Position numbers and translations under genes: made by a program. DNA of 64,000 bases from Lantana camara. Its lineage: Eukaryota; Streptophyta; Magnoliopsida; Lamiales; Verbenaceae. The stretch covers positions 30,524,001-30,588,000 of the forward strand of contig CM074857.1 in assembly GCA_037501455.1 (NCBI GenBank), written 5' to 3'. The notes beneath the pieces were generated by a model. That model saw only the letters and a program-made list of their open reading frames with translations. It was not told the origin of the DNA and searched no databases. Below are positions 42,858 through 55,481 of this stretch, piece after piece; the stretch's first letter is position 1; the number at the start of each line of letters is the position of its first letter.

Positions 42858-45800
42858 TGTAGCACCAGCAACGATAGGTGCCACATTCCCTGCACCATAA
42901 GTCTAGTCCACGTATGAAATGGATAGTCTATACATGAACCGGACTCATAGCGAACGGGTGACAAAGAAACACGATCCTAGCTAGGCGAAAATCTAACCCT
43001 GTGCCAATCAATCAATCAAAGAATACTCTACAAGTACAATGCAGAAGCAAATAAAATCATACGTGAACTCCAAATGGCTACAAGCCCCAACCATAACATG
43101 AAGATAATTAAATTCACATGCAACTTAACAACGTGTTCAACTAAACATTCAACCTGTCCCGAATCAATATCCAACAATCTCATAATTGGCACACAATCCC
43201 AAATACATAAAGAATTACAAATTGAACCATAACGATGTAAATGTGACTCAAGTGTACAATTAAAACTTGAACTAAATAGTAAGACTCGACTCCCGCCTAG
43301 CAAAACCTACAAGAAACTGAAGGAGTGGAAAGAGGGGGCAGTCTCTAGAAGACTGAATGAGCAGGAGCTATACAGATATATAAAATATGCACATGCAATT
43401 CATAAATCCCGAGCAAAGTTTTATTTGAAATTATTTCCCGTGAGGGGCAAGAATATAGCTAGACAATGCTCAGGCTTTACGATTAATACGTTTTAAATTC
43501 CTTAAGTTCGTAATTCATGAATAATCATTGTGGCTCGGCGAGTGAGCATGCGTAATCTCCAACCAAACTCCGACCGTGTACAAGAAACGTGACTTAGTAC
43601 TTTTGAATACGTGATCATGCAATACGTAATAATACAAGCGAATAGCACATTCATGAAATAACCATAATAATAATCATAATCATGATCGGAATAATAATAA
43701 TAGTTCCAACCTTCTTCCTCTGGGGCGGTGGAAGGGTTTGCAAGGCCCTACTACCTTGTTCTTTCATTCTGAGTCGGGGGATCATGACTCCTACCCGCTC
43801 CTTCAATGGGGTAACACAACCGACTCAAGAATAACTCACTTCCACACTACACGATCGTGTGAGAAATTCTCGAAGGGTATTCAATGTGAATGGATGGTCT
43901 GACGGCTCGATGCCGTACCGGGTTCCACGCACACTTTTCCCCGGGCCCAATAATACGTGAACATGATCATGCATAATCTCGCCAAAATATTTAAGTCGTG
44001 AGAGTAATAATAACAAAACATTTCAAATCCCTTGAGAAAGGTTTACTCGATAAGAATTTACTCGATGACTTTGATTTGAAATCATATATATATATAGGTT
44101 TTTGGTCAAAACTTATCACATAAAGATGGTAGGGTTTGGTACATAACTAGAACGAAAACACCCTCACCTGGAATACCACAAGACAAGAGACATGAGTAAT
44201 ACGAGTGCCTATTCGATCCGAAAGTCTCCGCCCTGGAGATGAACTGTATAAGAGAAGGAATAACGTGTACTCGTGACAAATGACTTAATATGAAACCAAA
44301 TAAGACGCACGACATTGATATGAGGTATCGTGGAATGATATGAAATGATATAACGTGTGTGCAAGAATTAGAAAATGATATGCTATTTTATGATAGTGTT
44401 CATGTGCACAATTAATGTTCCACGTAACAAGCAATGAAATCATTTACGTCATGTAAGTACATAGAACAATACCAACACTTTTGTAATTAAATGAATTATC
44501 AAGAAAGTGACACTTAACATGTAAAACATTCAATTAACAAATAAGAAAGGCAATTAAGACTAAGGAGGTCACATCAACACACACTTCAATCATACAAATT
44601 TAATTCATATAAAGCACGAAGTTACAATCGAGTGTAAGCAATTCAGAACCACAGAGTGTCAAATAATAACATAATTATCATTTAATCAAGTATACAATTC
44701 ATATAAGTAACATACGGAAGTCAAGGAAATGAAAGGAAAGCAAGAAGAGAGGTTTTGGCAAAGTTTAGCAAAAGCTGATAGATTTCGGAAAAACTCAAGC
44801 TGTAGAAAAATGAGAATATCTCGAGTTCTAGAAGTTTTAATTAATTTTTGTTTGTTTGTTTTAAAACTAGACAAATAGGCATTTCCAATGATATATGGCT
44901 CGAATCGTGGTTCGAAGTGATGCGAAAATGGAGTGGGCCTGAAGTTGGGTGAATGTAGATTTCCTGTAAAGTGGTGACACAAAATTGAAATGACTATAAC
45001 TCACAAACCAAAAAGGATTATGAGGTGATTCCAATTGTTGAATACTCTCGAATTCAAAAGGTTTTTGTGGTTAAAAATTCAGGTCAATCGGAACGCGTTT
45101 GTGGGGGTAAACGGACATTTGAAATTTGGCCTGAAAGTAGAAACAGCCATGTGAAGGTTCTCGGGTGAGACAGGGGCTTGCTAAATGGGCGTTTGGTAAA
45201 TGAACCGAGGTTCAAATGGCCGTTTGGATACATTCTGTCTAAAAAAATGCAGAGCAGCAGTAGTAACACATCAGGGGTGGTTTCAAAACCACCGCAAACC
45301 TCAACTCAACCAAAGTAACTCACAAATACACCAAAATACAAGATATAGCACACATATTACGCATTAAAATGAGTATTAGTCCACAAACCCACATCAAAAC
45401 ACATATACATACACACATCTATATACACATATACATCAATAAAATTCTTGCAATAAATTCATAGATCCAAACATATATTAGCATAATATCATCAAGGAAG
45501 AAGAATCTAAACTTAGGTTATAAAAGCCCTAACAAAAACACCCATTCACACACTTGTATATATATATATATATATATACAAACCTTGGAATGAAATGAAG
45601 GAATAGAAGAATGAAATGATGTAGATGATGATGATGATGTCTTGATTCCTCCTTCTCCTTCATCTTGCTTGGATAAAAAATAGAGATGTGAGTATGTGAA
45701 GGGTTTGAGAGAAATAGAGAGGTGTGTGTGTGTTAGAGATTTATTGTGTGTGTATAATGTTTATGTGATCGTGTATATAGGTATATGATATGATATGTTT

Positions 45801-46281
45801 GTACGTATAGGTGTATGTATGTAATGTGATATTAGTTGTATGTATAAAGTGAAATGTAATATTATAAGTATAAAGTACAAGTACTTTATAATCTAATATA
45901 TATAATGTATGTATGAAATGTATATGATTATGATGTATAGTTATATATATATATATGTATGTATACATGTATATATGCATAAATATGAGTCATATAAGAC
46001 TACTATTTTATAAAATAGTTTTAGTATATGTATATATATATATAAGTTGGAAAAATTATGAAATGCTTATAAAATGAAATGGAATATGTATATGTTATGG
46101 AATGAAATGTATATAAGTTAGGAAATAAAATGAATGTAATTACAATTAAGGAACTCACTTGAGGAAAATAAATCATATAATTCACTTAGAAACATAATTC
46201 TAATAAGCATGCATGATTCTAGCTCTCAAACCGTACACATATGGCGCGCGTACTTGTACGACGAAAACACGGGGCGTCACA
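42858..46281 (-). repeat. Element C 5' LTR (3424 bp)
   Basis: Minus strand starts TGTGACGCCCCGTG at 46281 and ends GGTGCTACA at 42858, next to the primer site. Hairpin CAGTCT-CTAGA-AGACTG at 43339-43355. Unusually, a polypurine tract and interior of another C-family copy follow on its outer side at 46282. Confidence 0.87.
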
Positions 46282-46925
46282 ACCTTCCCCCCTTAAGAAG
46301 GACCTATCCTCAGGTCTGATGCCTCGAGTTCTGGACTCTAAGCACCACTTCTTCGTGTTCATCCCACGCGGGGTTCGCGACATCCCGATAGGAATTAGCT
46401 CGGAAAAGGTCTTCAAGCAACAGGGGTTCTTGACTTCGTTGTAGAGAAGATTCGTTCTCGAACTTAATCCGGTGTTAAGCGAGTAACTCAGTCGGGCTCG
46501 TACAACAGGAGGGTCCGAAGGATTCATCTCTTATTGCTTAAGTACATAACGACCTAACTCTTGGGGCTCAGTTTGAAACGAGTATGGTGTCTTAGACAAC
46601 CACTAACTCACAACCATGAACCTAACCGAACTCTTCAATGCTTCAAAGTCTAGGTTCGATGTTGGAAGAATCGAACCATTCTTGATCAAGTACTCCGGTG
46701 TGGTTGTTGAAAGCTTGACTCCATAATTCTCCACGACCCTTAACTCACCGTGAAACCTAAACACTCTCGAAAACTAAGCTACCTCCAGATCAAGCTAACC
46801 AAGAATATGCAAAAACTCATGCACCCGGCATGCACAAAGAAATAGTTATCATGCGCATGCAATCACTAACGGAAAAATAAACAATAAATAGCGATGAATG
46901 CGTGAATGTATCATGAATGTTTTAT
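46282..46925 (-). mobile_element. Second C-family interior end (truncated)
   Basis: About 640 bp highly similar to 29539-30150: polypurine tract (46284-46292), stem-loop GGACCTA/CAGGTCT (46300-46317) and the coding-like stretch with FSELIPIGMSRTPRGM. It ends where similarity stops near 46925. It makes the LTR at 42858-46281 serve as the 3' LTR of this fragment as well as the 5' LTR of C. Confidence 0.78.
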
Positions 46926-47361
46926 TTTACCGTGAAATAAATATTTTATACAAATGATTTTATTCGTGCAATTTTTCAAAATTTTAAAAAAAAATTATTA
47001 TGTTTATTTAATTAAATTAGATATTATGAATATTTAAATTTATTAAAGAAACATAATAGTAATATTTATTTGAAATTAAATGATGAACGTGAAAACGTTG
47101 ATTTCGCTAGTAACTAAAAATATCACAATAATTGACCAATAAATTACTTTATATTTAGTTAAAACATTAATCTATTTACGTTGTAATACAAAAATAAGAG
47201 ATAACCAAATAAATTACCAACATTTCTGTATTCTTATTATGATTTCAACATCAAATTACTAAATAGATAGTACATTGATAACCCTACACATGATTTGTCG
47301 GGAGAAAGTACATTGGGCTTTAAATCACCTCGTTAAAAAATTAGAAACTTTAGTATTTTCT
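46926..47361. other. AT-rich stretch without recognisable gene
   Basis: About 435 bp of AT-rich sequence between C-family pieces. No reading frame, LTR end or RNA gene recognised. Confidence 0.5.
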
Positions 47362-48440
47362 TATAGCACCCTCAAATAATAGGCACCACATTCCCCACAC
47401 TATAAGTTTAGTCCACACATGAAATGGATAGTCCATACGTGAACCGGACTCATAGCGAACGGGTGACAAAGAAAAACGATCCTGGCTAGACGGGATCTAA
47501 CTTTGTACCAATCAATTAGAGAATACCCAAGGTGCAGAGCGGAAGTAATAATATCAAACATGAATGCCAAACACGGCTACAAGCCCAAACCATAACATGA
47601 ACATAATTAAATTCACATGCAACCTAACAACGGGTTCAACTAATCATGCAACCTGTCTCGAATCAATTCCAACAATAATCATAAAACATAAATTGGCACA
47701 CAGACCCAAATAAACAAAGTGATAAAATTAAATCATAACAATGTAAAATGTTACTCAAGTGTACAAGTGAGACTCGAATAAATGCTAAGACTCGACTCCC
47801 GCCTAGCAAAAACTTGCAAGAAACTGAAAAATGGGAAAGAGTGGTCAGTCTCTAGAAGACTGAGTGAGTAGGAGCTATATATATATATATAAACATGCAC
47901 ATGCAAGCCTTAAATCCCGAGTACAGTTTTATTTGAAGATAGTTCCTGCGAAGGGCAAGAAAATAACTAATCAATGCTCGGACTTTACGGCTAGTTCATA
48001 TTAAATCCATTAAGTTCATAATTAGTAAATAATCCGTGTGGCTCAGCGAGTGAGCGTGTATAATCTCCAACCAAACTCCGACCGTGTACAATAAATATGA
48101 TTTAATACGTTTGAATACGTGATCATGCTATACATAATAATACATGCGAGATATAAAATACATGAGACAAAATCGTTTGGGCAATCCGTGTTCCGGTCTT
48201 CCCGCATGGTGCATTACAATAATAACCATGTGCATAATCCTAATCATGAAAATTAGTTCCAACCTTCTCCCTCCATAATGGTTAGGCCTGCAGACCCCCA
48301 TTTAATAATAATAATATTAAGACGGGGGCTCATGACTCCTACCCACTCTTTCGATGGGTTAACCATCGGCTCAAGAATAACTCACCTTCCACACTACACG
48401 GCCACATGAGAGATTCTCAATGGGTACTTTGTGCAATGGC
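47362..48440 (-). repeat. C/B-family LTR fragment (LTR3)
   Basis: Plus-strand reading starts TATAGCACCC (terminal TG changed to TA) and follows the C LTR end closely, including the hairpin at 47846-47862. A segment near 48170-48235 (complement of accgtgcgggaaggcc) is shared with element B but missing from the other two C LTRs. Similarity stops near 48440 at the copia-2 remnant, so about two thirds of the LTR is missing. Confidence 0.75.
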
Positions 48441-48481
48441 TAGCTATACGTCCGTTTTGCATGCCCTTAATTGAAACGGCC

Positions 48482-49240
48482 TCACGGATTTGTTCTTCCT
48501 GAAAGGTTAGGCCACCAAGGAAAACGCGTCTGCAAGGTAAGGTTTCCATCCCCCTTATAAAGGAGGACTAAGTTCTCCTTACGAACCGATGTGGGATGGG
48601 TGGCTGGTCCTGTACTCTTACAAAGTCTTGATATAGAAATTAAATTTCTAGAAAAACTGGGAATGTAAAAAGTTTTTTTAAATGTTAAAATAAAACTACT
48701 CTCTAGTACTAAATCGCAGGTCCCTACAGCCTCAACTCTTGATTGTATCTTGTTTCCTAAATATATGCATTGTTCAGCTCCCATTGGGTCCTGCAGATTT
48801 CGTAATCCTTATAAGGAATTCGAAATATGGATTGTTGAACCCAAATCAATCCACCATGTGTTATAAGCAACATCTCAACTTCAAGTGCCTTGAGTTGTCC
48901 CAATATATCACCCAACTTATTAATGTGATCTCGAACACCTTTCCACACCAGTGAACCTTAGTGATGTGAACTTCAATATGAGAGTACTGGCCAATGACTT
49001 TTGAGAAATTTTGAATTGCTTTTCAACAACAGTCAGTAATTCCTTGGAATTCTCAATATACTGTACAGAGCTACGGATGTCAGTAAAGATTTGACTTTGT
49101 ATGAACATGAGACCTAGGCATTTAGACCGCTCCCATTTTTCATAAAGAGCCTTATCAGCTGTAGTGCTGCTATCCGTTACGATAGGCTCGTCCGTCTTAG
49201 CATAGTCAATTTCCATATATCCCAAATGAAGGAGAAACAC
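48482..49240 (-). pseudogene. Copia-2 Gag and protease-region relics
   Basis: Three broken frames. 48920-49240 shows the Gag segment with ADKALYEKWERSKCLGLMF and IENSKELLTVVEKQF, the copia Gag (UBN2-like) core. 48757-48948 continues with VRDHINKLGDILGQLKAL. 48482-48784 reads EAVGTCDLVLESSFILTF and FYIPSFSRNLISISRL, which normally follows the protease active site, so the zinc knuckle and protease centre have been lost between them. No activity is expected. Confidence 0.75.
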
Positions 49241-50480
49241 TTTCCTTCTAGCTTTGGAAGTTTTCAGTAGTTAAGATATGGATTTCTACTCGAGTATCAA
49301 TCACAAAATTGAAAACTGCAAAATACAATATACATGCTTAACTTAATATTTGAGGCGAAACTTTAATCATAATGTACCAATGCAATTATGAAAATAATGA
49401 ATCTAGCGATATGAAAATTGCCTGTGGGCCGAATTTTCATTTCAATTAGATTCATTCGTTATGATAGAATTATCAAGGTATTATTCTATCCCTTTAAATA
49501 AAATTATCAAGTTCAATTCCGTAATTCTTGTGGGTAAATATAGAAGGGCACTCAATAATTTTATTTCAATTAAATATGCAAGTGACCTATTATGCCTATT
49601 TATTTAAATGTCTATTTCTTGAATAACACAATCTTTAAAATTATTTAATCAAAGATGTTGTGGCTACTCTTTTAATTAAAAATTTATAGATCATATAGAC
49701 TGAATATCTTCGTACTTTATGTGATTTCTAATAAATAATCTTATTCAATTTGGGTTGCTGTGGCTAGACCTAATTAAATAAAATTATCTAATCACTCCAT
49801 TATTCAAACAGGGCTAATAGTAATTCTTGCAAGTGATTTCATTCTTGGTAAGTAAAACCAAATTCTTCATATACTAAAACTTGCAAAATAGGTGAAACAT
49901 CCCAAAGGCATATAATTAATAATTCGGTAAAATATCATTCCAATTAACATGCTTAAGTCACCATAATATTATCCTTAATCATTACCCTTTTATACACCTT
50001 CCCAACCATGTGAAATAACACACGTTTCAATATATATTCAAAGTCCAAATGCATATGGTAAACTGGAAATATTTTGCAGTATTACATACACAATTATTTA
50101 TCTTCAATAGAGAATTTGGCATGATAAGGCATATTCAACATTAAGAAAGGAATAATACAGTTAATCTAACTTCATCATTGCATCATCTTTAAAATGAAAT
50201 CCATATGCAAAATTAACAATAAAATGACTGCATGTCTCGAGCAAGTTCTGGCTCAATCCAATTCAGTATATGAAAATAGAGGGTCTGATTCCAAATTAAA
50301 ATTAGTTGCAATATTGAATCATTTTCACCAATTAAATATTTTAAACTGTAATCTCATACAATCAACTTGTGATTAATCAAAAAATAAAGAAACATATAGT
50401 TCTAATTTCCACATAACAATATTTAATTTCATGAATTGATTTTACTCAAGTAAATTACAACGTGCAAGATGGAGGTAAAA
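49241..50480 (-). other. Copia-2 leader
   Basis: About 1.2 kb of AT-rich sequence between gag and the primer site. No frame or structural RNA recognised. Confidence 0.5.
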
Positions 50481-50495
50481 CATGCTTTGATACCA
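50481..50495 (-). other. Copia-2 primer binding site
   Basis: Minus strand TGGTATCAAAGCATG, two bases from the LTR end TAACA; tRNA-Met type with one change. Confidence 0.8.
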
Positions 50496-50497
50496 CA

Positions 50498-50968
50498 TGT
50501 TAGACATATTGTAATTTCATAGATAAAACCGGATTATGAAATACGCAGCAGAATCGAATTGTATACTACCCTCCAGCCATTTCAAATTCTTTAAGTTGTT
50601 GAGGTTACCGAAATGTGCCGAAACGCCTTAAGAATCGCCAAATCCTACGTACTACTAGGAGTGATCTTCTAAGTACTCAAACCTTACAATGATGGAGTGG
50701 AGAAAAGATTTTAATATTTTGTGCTTAGGGACCTCCTCCATAACCCCTATTTATACATAGTCTTCCCATCAAAGACTAGGTAAGTTTGACTTAATTAGGG
50801 GACAAATTTCATAATTCTTGGGCATGACAAAGAGGATCAATTATGGGGATTTGATCAATTACCAATCAAGTCTATTAATCATGTAATTGAGCCAATTAAC
50901 CAATTAATTGATTTCTCATATTAATCACATGGTTAATTTGCATGATTAATTCTTACATTGTGATGACA
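50498..50968 (-). repeat. Copia-2 5' LTR (about 470 bp)
   Basis: Inner end ...ATGTCTAACA (50498). The outer end is placed at TGTCATCACA (50968) from the TG...CA rule and is less certain. A TATAAATA box (minus strand, 50748-50755) followed by GGGG supports a short copia LTR. Confidence 0.6.
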
Positions 50969-52309
50969 GGATTAGTTATATTGATATGATGATAAAGCAT
51001 GCGCCTTAGCCGGTCTCAAAATAAAAACCAAGGATTTTTTTTCCCTATCTTTTATCTGTTTGCATGAGGACATTGAAACATTTAAGTGTGGGGGGAGGAT
51101 CTATGATCTTAATTGCTATATTATTGATGATTTCACTTGAATTATAGCTGAAAATTGGGAAATATGTTGAGTTTATTGAAAATTGTATCCATTTTTCAAA
51201 AATTTTACCTTGAATTTGTTGAATTAATATATGATTTAATTGAGCTAATTGAGTATCTGAAAGCATGTGCATTGTTAATGAGTTCAATATGATTATATAC
51301 CCTTATTTTTTAGCACTTTCGAACGGTTTTATGCATTTTTATCACTTAGAGGACTTTAATGTACTTTGAATAAGTTTAAATTATGAATTGGAGAACATTT
51401 GATTGCCTTTCACAATGAAGTCTAGTTGGTGATTGATAGAGGAAATAAATTAAGCCCTCGTTGTCTTTACATCTGACCCTAAGTTTTGGCATTCACTAAA
51501 TAACGTTAGACCGATTGATCCCGTTTGAGCCTTTGAGTTGTGCTTATATTTTTTCTAGCCATATTACAAGCCTGAAGCACAACCTTATATTCCTATCTTT
51601 ATTTTACACACTGAAATTGCTCTTTTGTACTTGAAAATAAAGAAGTTTGATTATTTCTCTTGAGATGATATGCAAGAAAAGAAGAAACGAAAAAAGAGAG
51701 GAAAAATTAAAAAGAAAAAGGAAAGAGCAAAAGAATGAAAAGAAAAGAATATCAAAAGAAAGAAAAATTCGATGTGTTGAGAAAATAGAAAAAAGAAGAA
51801 GAAAAGAAAAGTGAGGTAGTATGCAAAAAGCCAAGTGTGGGGGAGAAAAGAAAGACAACGTTGTGAAAGGAAAGTTTGGAAGAAGTAGAGTTCATGAGAT
51901 GTAAGTTCGGTGTTTGAGCCACTTATCCAAATATTTCCATATCCTAACCCAAGATTACATTACACGCTAAATAAAGACCTAATGATCCCAAGTTATGATC
52001 TCACTAAATTAGTTAAGTTGGGCATAAAAATTATGTTTCCAAGGATTTATTGAAAACTTAGGAGGAGTTCATAAACGAATCCTAGTGATTTGCATGCGTC
52101 CTTTCGTTCGATTCACACACGCTGTCACAAGGGTATATATTCATTACTTTTCTCATTGCTTTGCACATGTGAGTAATACTTCGATAGGCTTAATTCGATT
52201 TTGCATTGGTTTGACGAGAACCTTGGTGAATATGCTGAAATTGTATTGACTTTAATTAATGAATTTGGTATTACTCGAGGACGAGTAATAGATTAACTGT
52301 GGGGGTATT
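50969..52309 (+). other. 3' interior remnant of a Tat/Athila-like gypsy
   Basis: Non-coding 3' interior typical of these clades: tttaagtgtggggggagg near 51080, a 200-bp purine-rich block (51660-51860) with ccaagtgtgggggag, then acgagtaatag...ctgtgggggtattt (52281-52309), the polypurine tract next to the LTR. No pol domain remains. Confidence 0.6.
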
Positions 52310-53743
52310 TGTTAAGCATAAAATGTTTAATGTTTTTAGTATATATTTCGTATCATTTTATGTTATTTTTGTGTCTTATATTGGTAATTTTGTCCGTTTT
52401 CAGGTACTTTGCATTCCGAAGTCATTAATATGGAAAATGGCGAGATTGCAGCATAAATGAGGCATTGATACATAAAATGGACAAAGAACGAGCTCAAGAT
52501 CACAACCTAGGTAATTCAGGCGCGAATACATCGCGCCCGTGAGGAAAAATGAAGCAGGCTTGCAACGAAGACCTTCATCCCGGCCTTGAGCCAAATACGC
52601 AGGATCCCTTCGTAGCAATGATGATGCACTTTCCCGAATTCAGGAGTCTGTAAACCCTCGTGCCCGCGATCCAGATAACGTGAAACGCCTCGCGGCAACG
52701 ATGCGGTACAGAAACACGCATATATAGCAGCTCAAACCTAATTTTCTACACATCTTAAGTCATATTATTTAGCGTAGCTTTGAGAGGAAATTAGGGTTCG
52801 AAGTTCTGAAGTCTTGGAGAGTCGATAAAGACTTGAAGATGGAGAAATCCGCTCATGTTTGAAGACAAAACACCATGACATCCGAATTAGTTTCAACATC
52901 TTCCAAAGTTTTTCTAGAACAATTCTTTGTTTAATTTCAATTTATTTAATTCAGTTTTATGGATTAATTATTGGATATTCGGTTATGATTGCAAATGGAA
53001 TTATTGACTATTTATTATTTTATGATTTCTTGGATTATGTTTGAGTAATTGTCTTTAGCCGAGGAATAATGATTGTGTAGTATGTGTTTGATGAAATGCC
53101 GAGATGAATTCGTATGATATCATGTGATGGAGTTATAATTTAATTGCATGTTGGAGCCAACGCAAATTTAGTTTGATATAAAAATTTACCTTTTAATTGA
53201 GAAATAGTGACTGAATTCATATTATTAATTCCATGACACTTGAAGTTAAAATCACGAAGAGATTCGGTCTTTCTTTGAGCAATTTGTGATTGAATAGTGC
53301 ATGACTAGCCGCTTCAATTTGATTCACACTAATCCTGTTCAACTGGTTTAGAATGTTTATGTATGTTAGACCACGAGAGTGGTGTAAACAAACACCTGAG
53401 CACACGTGCTTGACTTCGAGAGAAGCTTGTATATACATTTGAGATTAGGATTATGATAATCTACGAATTTGTTAAGCAAGGATTCGATATTGAGCTATAC
53501 TCTTATTTATTCCTTGGCTGCTTGTTAATTTATTAGTTTCAGTTATCTACTTTTGTATCTAGTTTATGTGTTGAGTTAGTAGTTTAGTCAATCCCTCTGT
53601 GTTCTATTCTAGTTTATCGATTGAAAAATATACGAAGTGATTGTTTGGTTTTCACTTCCCTGTGGGTTCGACACCTTATGTGCTATACTTGACAAGTATA
53701 CGCTTGCACGCACGTGAGGTTTAATTAAAACCTTCTCACAACA
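52310..53743 (+). repeat. LTR of the Tat/Athila-like gypsy (about 1434 bp)
   Basis: Starts TGTTAAGCATAAAATG after the polypurine tract and ends ...TCTCACAACA. It includes the cctgtgggttcgaca box and cttgcacgcacg typical near the ends of such LTRs. No partner LTR is in the window. Confidence 0.6.
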
Positions 53744-54146
53744 TCCAGGAAAAGTGAGATCTTCCAGTTTGCGAGCATGGAAGCAGCTCAAACAAAGAAG
53801 AGTTCGGCTCGGTCTTAATTCAGGTACAACCCGCACTATCTGAAGTCAGACATAAATTGCAAAATTTTAGAACTTACAGGACTTAATTGCAAATTTCAAA
53901 ATGGATAGGACCAAAATTGCCAAAATTACAAACTTACAGGACTTAATTGTAAATTTTGAAACAAACAAAGCTAAATTGCCAAAATTTCAAACTTACAGGA
54001 CCAAATTAGTATTTTTTTCTTATATTATATATATATTTCTCTTTTTTCTTGGTCGGCCCCTATATTATATATATAATTTATAAAAATATATAATCTGATG
54101 GGGTCTAATCCGAGATGGCAAACTCCAACACTTTAGAATTTGTTTA
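53744..54146. repeat. 60-bp tandem repeat region
   Basis: Two and a half copies of a 60-bp unit (53855-54000) sharing aaattgccaaaatt..acttacagga, with period exactly 60 (53881 and 53941). The flanks are AT-rich with no gene. Confidence 0.7.
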
Positions 54147-55481
54147 GGTGGGGAAAACAGAGGTCAAAATCTCAGGCGAGGGTCGCCGGAGGAGATGGGT
54201 TCAACCTGCTAGGAACAAACACCAAAAACGGTCAGAAAGCCAAGTTGGGAGAATGGGGGTGATTCCCAATTTGGCTCTCCGACGCTCAAGTCAATCTTCA
54301 AGTGATAAAGAAGATGAAGATAAAACAGAGCTTAGTGTGTGAAGCTTACTTACAAAGCATTGAGGATTCTCAGTAATTATAACTGAGGGTTAGGGCCCTT
54401 TAGTAATTTAGCACCAAGTGGTCCTGCATTTGTGCTGCCCTAGACACGTGGCGTAATGAGGAGCCTTTGAAAGGGATCTCCTGTAAAAGCCTGTGGAAAG
54501 GTTGGTAGCGGGTAACAATGCCAGGTGCACCGGTGTGTACTATATGTCAGAGAGCCTTTGGGGGTTATTACCGAGGTAAAGCATGCTCAGGTTTTGATAA
54601 AGGCTTTTGGGGGCTCGTAGGTCCGAAAGGACACCTGGGCCAAAAGCGCTGTCATACAGGGAGTGGTTTTGCCTTTGTGATAATGGAAGAATGCCCTCGA
54701 GGGCAAGCTCAGGGATAGCCCCGAGGGTCGCATAGCGTTCATGTCGCTAACCTTGTTCACTCGCTCGGGAAGCCCAAGGTTCCTTGTGAATATGGAGCGG
54801 TTATTCCCTCGAGGGGAACGCTTAGCCGCTAGGGGGGGGGGGTTTGAGGTTTCCTTGAGGTGTCACGATGTAACATTGGGACTGGGCCACGTGTCGCATA
54901 CGTGTCAAGAGAATATTTTAGCCTCATCATTTGGCCCCCCAATTTTGTAGTTCACAGTAATGTGGACTGTAGAATTCAGGCTTTCAAAACTCCGAGGATC
55001 ATCTCTTGGCAGGGAGGCTGTGTACTCGAGGATTCTGTTCTGAGGCCGCATTTGATATAGTCCTTTCACTTTGACCGCTGGGGATGTCAAGCATTAAATG
55101 CTTCTTAAGATAGTGGGTTCGCCTTTTCAGGAAACGGCTCGTGAACATAGGGAAGTGGGCAACGGTTCATAAAAGTGGGTAGTTACGTGGGCGGGAATGA
55201 TTGCAACTTTTGAATTTATTGCACGGATCCCACCAACTCTCTTCCTTATAAATAGTGATTTGCTTATCCATTTGTTCCCTTTCACGCATAACCCCTTCAG
55301 TGTACTCAGAGTTTCACAGAAATTTCTTTGCATTCTCTAGAGAACATCAAGCAACCTTCAAGACTTCAGGAACCTTAGGTATTTCCTTGAATCATTTTTA
55401 ACTTTTCTTTTGCTATCCTTAGAGCAATATGTCTTTCTGTCTTCTTCCCTTTTCCACTGTATCTATCATTCACCATCAGCC
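54147..55481 (+). promoter_or_regulatory. Upstream region of the PF04195-like gene, with TATA box
   Basis: GC-richer region with no frame. A TATAAATA box is at 55247-55254, about 230 bp before the ATG at 55482. Upstream are palindromes GCCCTCGAGGGC (54693-54704) and ttccctcgaggggaa (54804-54818) and an 11-G run (54832-54842). No primer site follows the TATA, so this is not an obvious LTR. Confidence 0.45.

Larger units (their letters stand above)
25998..46281 (-). mobile_element. Element C: non-autonomous LTR element, split by D
   Basis: Minus-strand element: 5' LTR 42858-46281, primer site 42832-42849, interior 42278-42857 plus 29539-32304, polypurine tract 29541-29552, 3' LTR 25998-29538. 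Without D the interior is about 3.3 kb. It contains no recognisable gag-pol enzyme but does hold a decayed coiled-coil-rich frame. The LTRs are clearly related to those of element B (hairpin, CTAGGCGG block and CACCCGTTCG block). The outermost bases at 25998 are CG instead of TG. Its flanks do not form a duplication because another C-family interior end directly follows at 46282. Confidence 0.82.
48441..50968 (-). mobile_element. Copia-2 remnant (gag to 5' LTR)
   Basis: Minus-strand copia fragment: 5' LTR, primer site, long leader, gag pieces and the region just after the protease. Everything beyond is missing at the junction with LTR3. Confidence 0.7.

Noticed and set aside
51604..51858. 84-residue minus-strand frame rich in Phe/Leu/Ser
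   Set aside because: Antisense to a purine-rich block typical of Tat/Athila 3' interiors.
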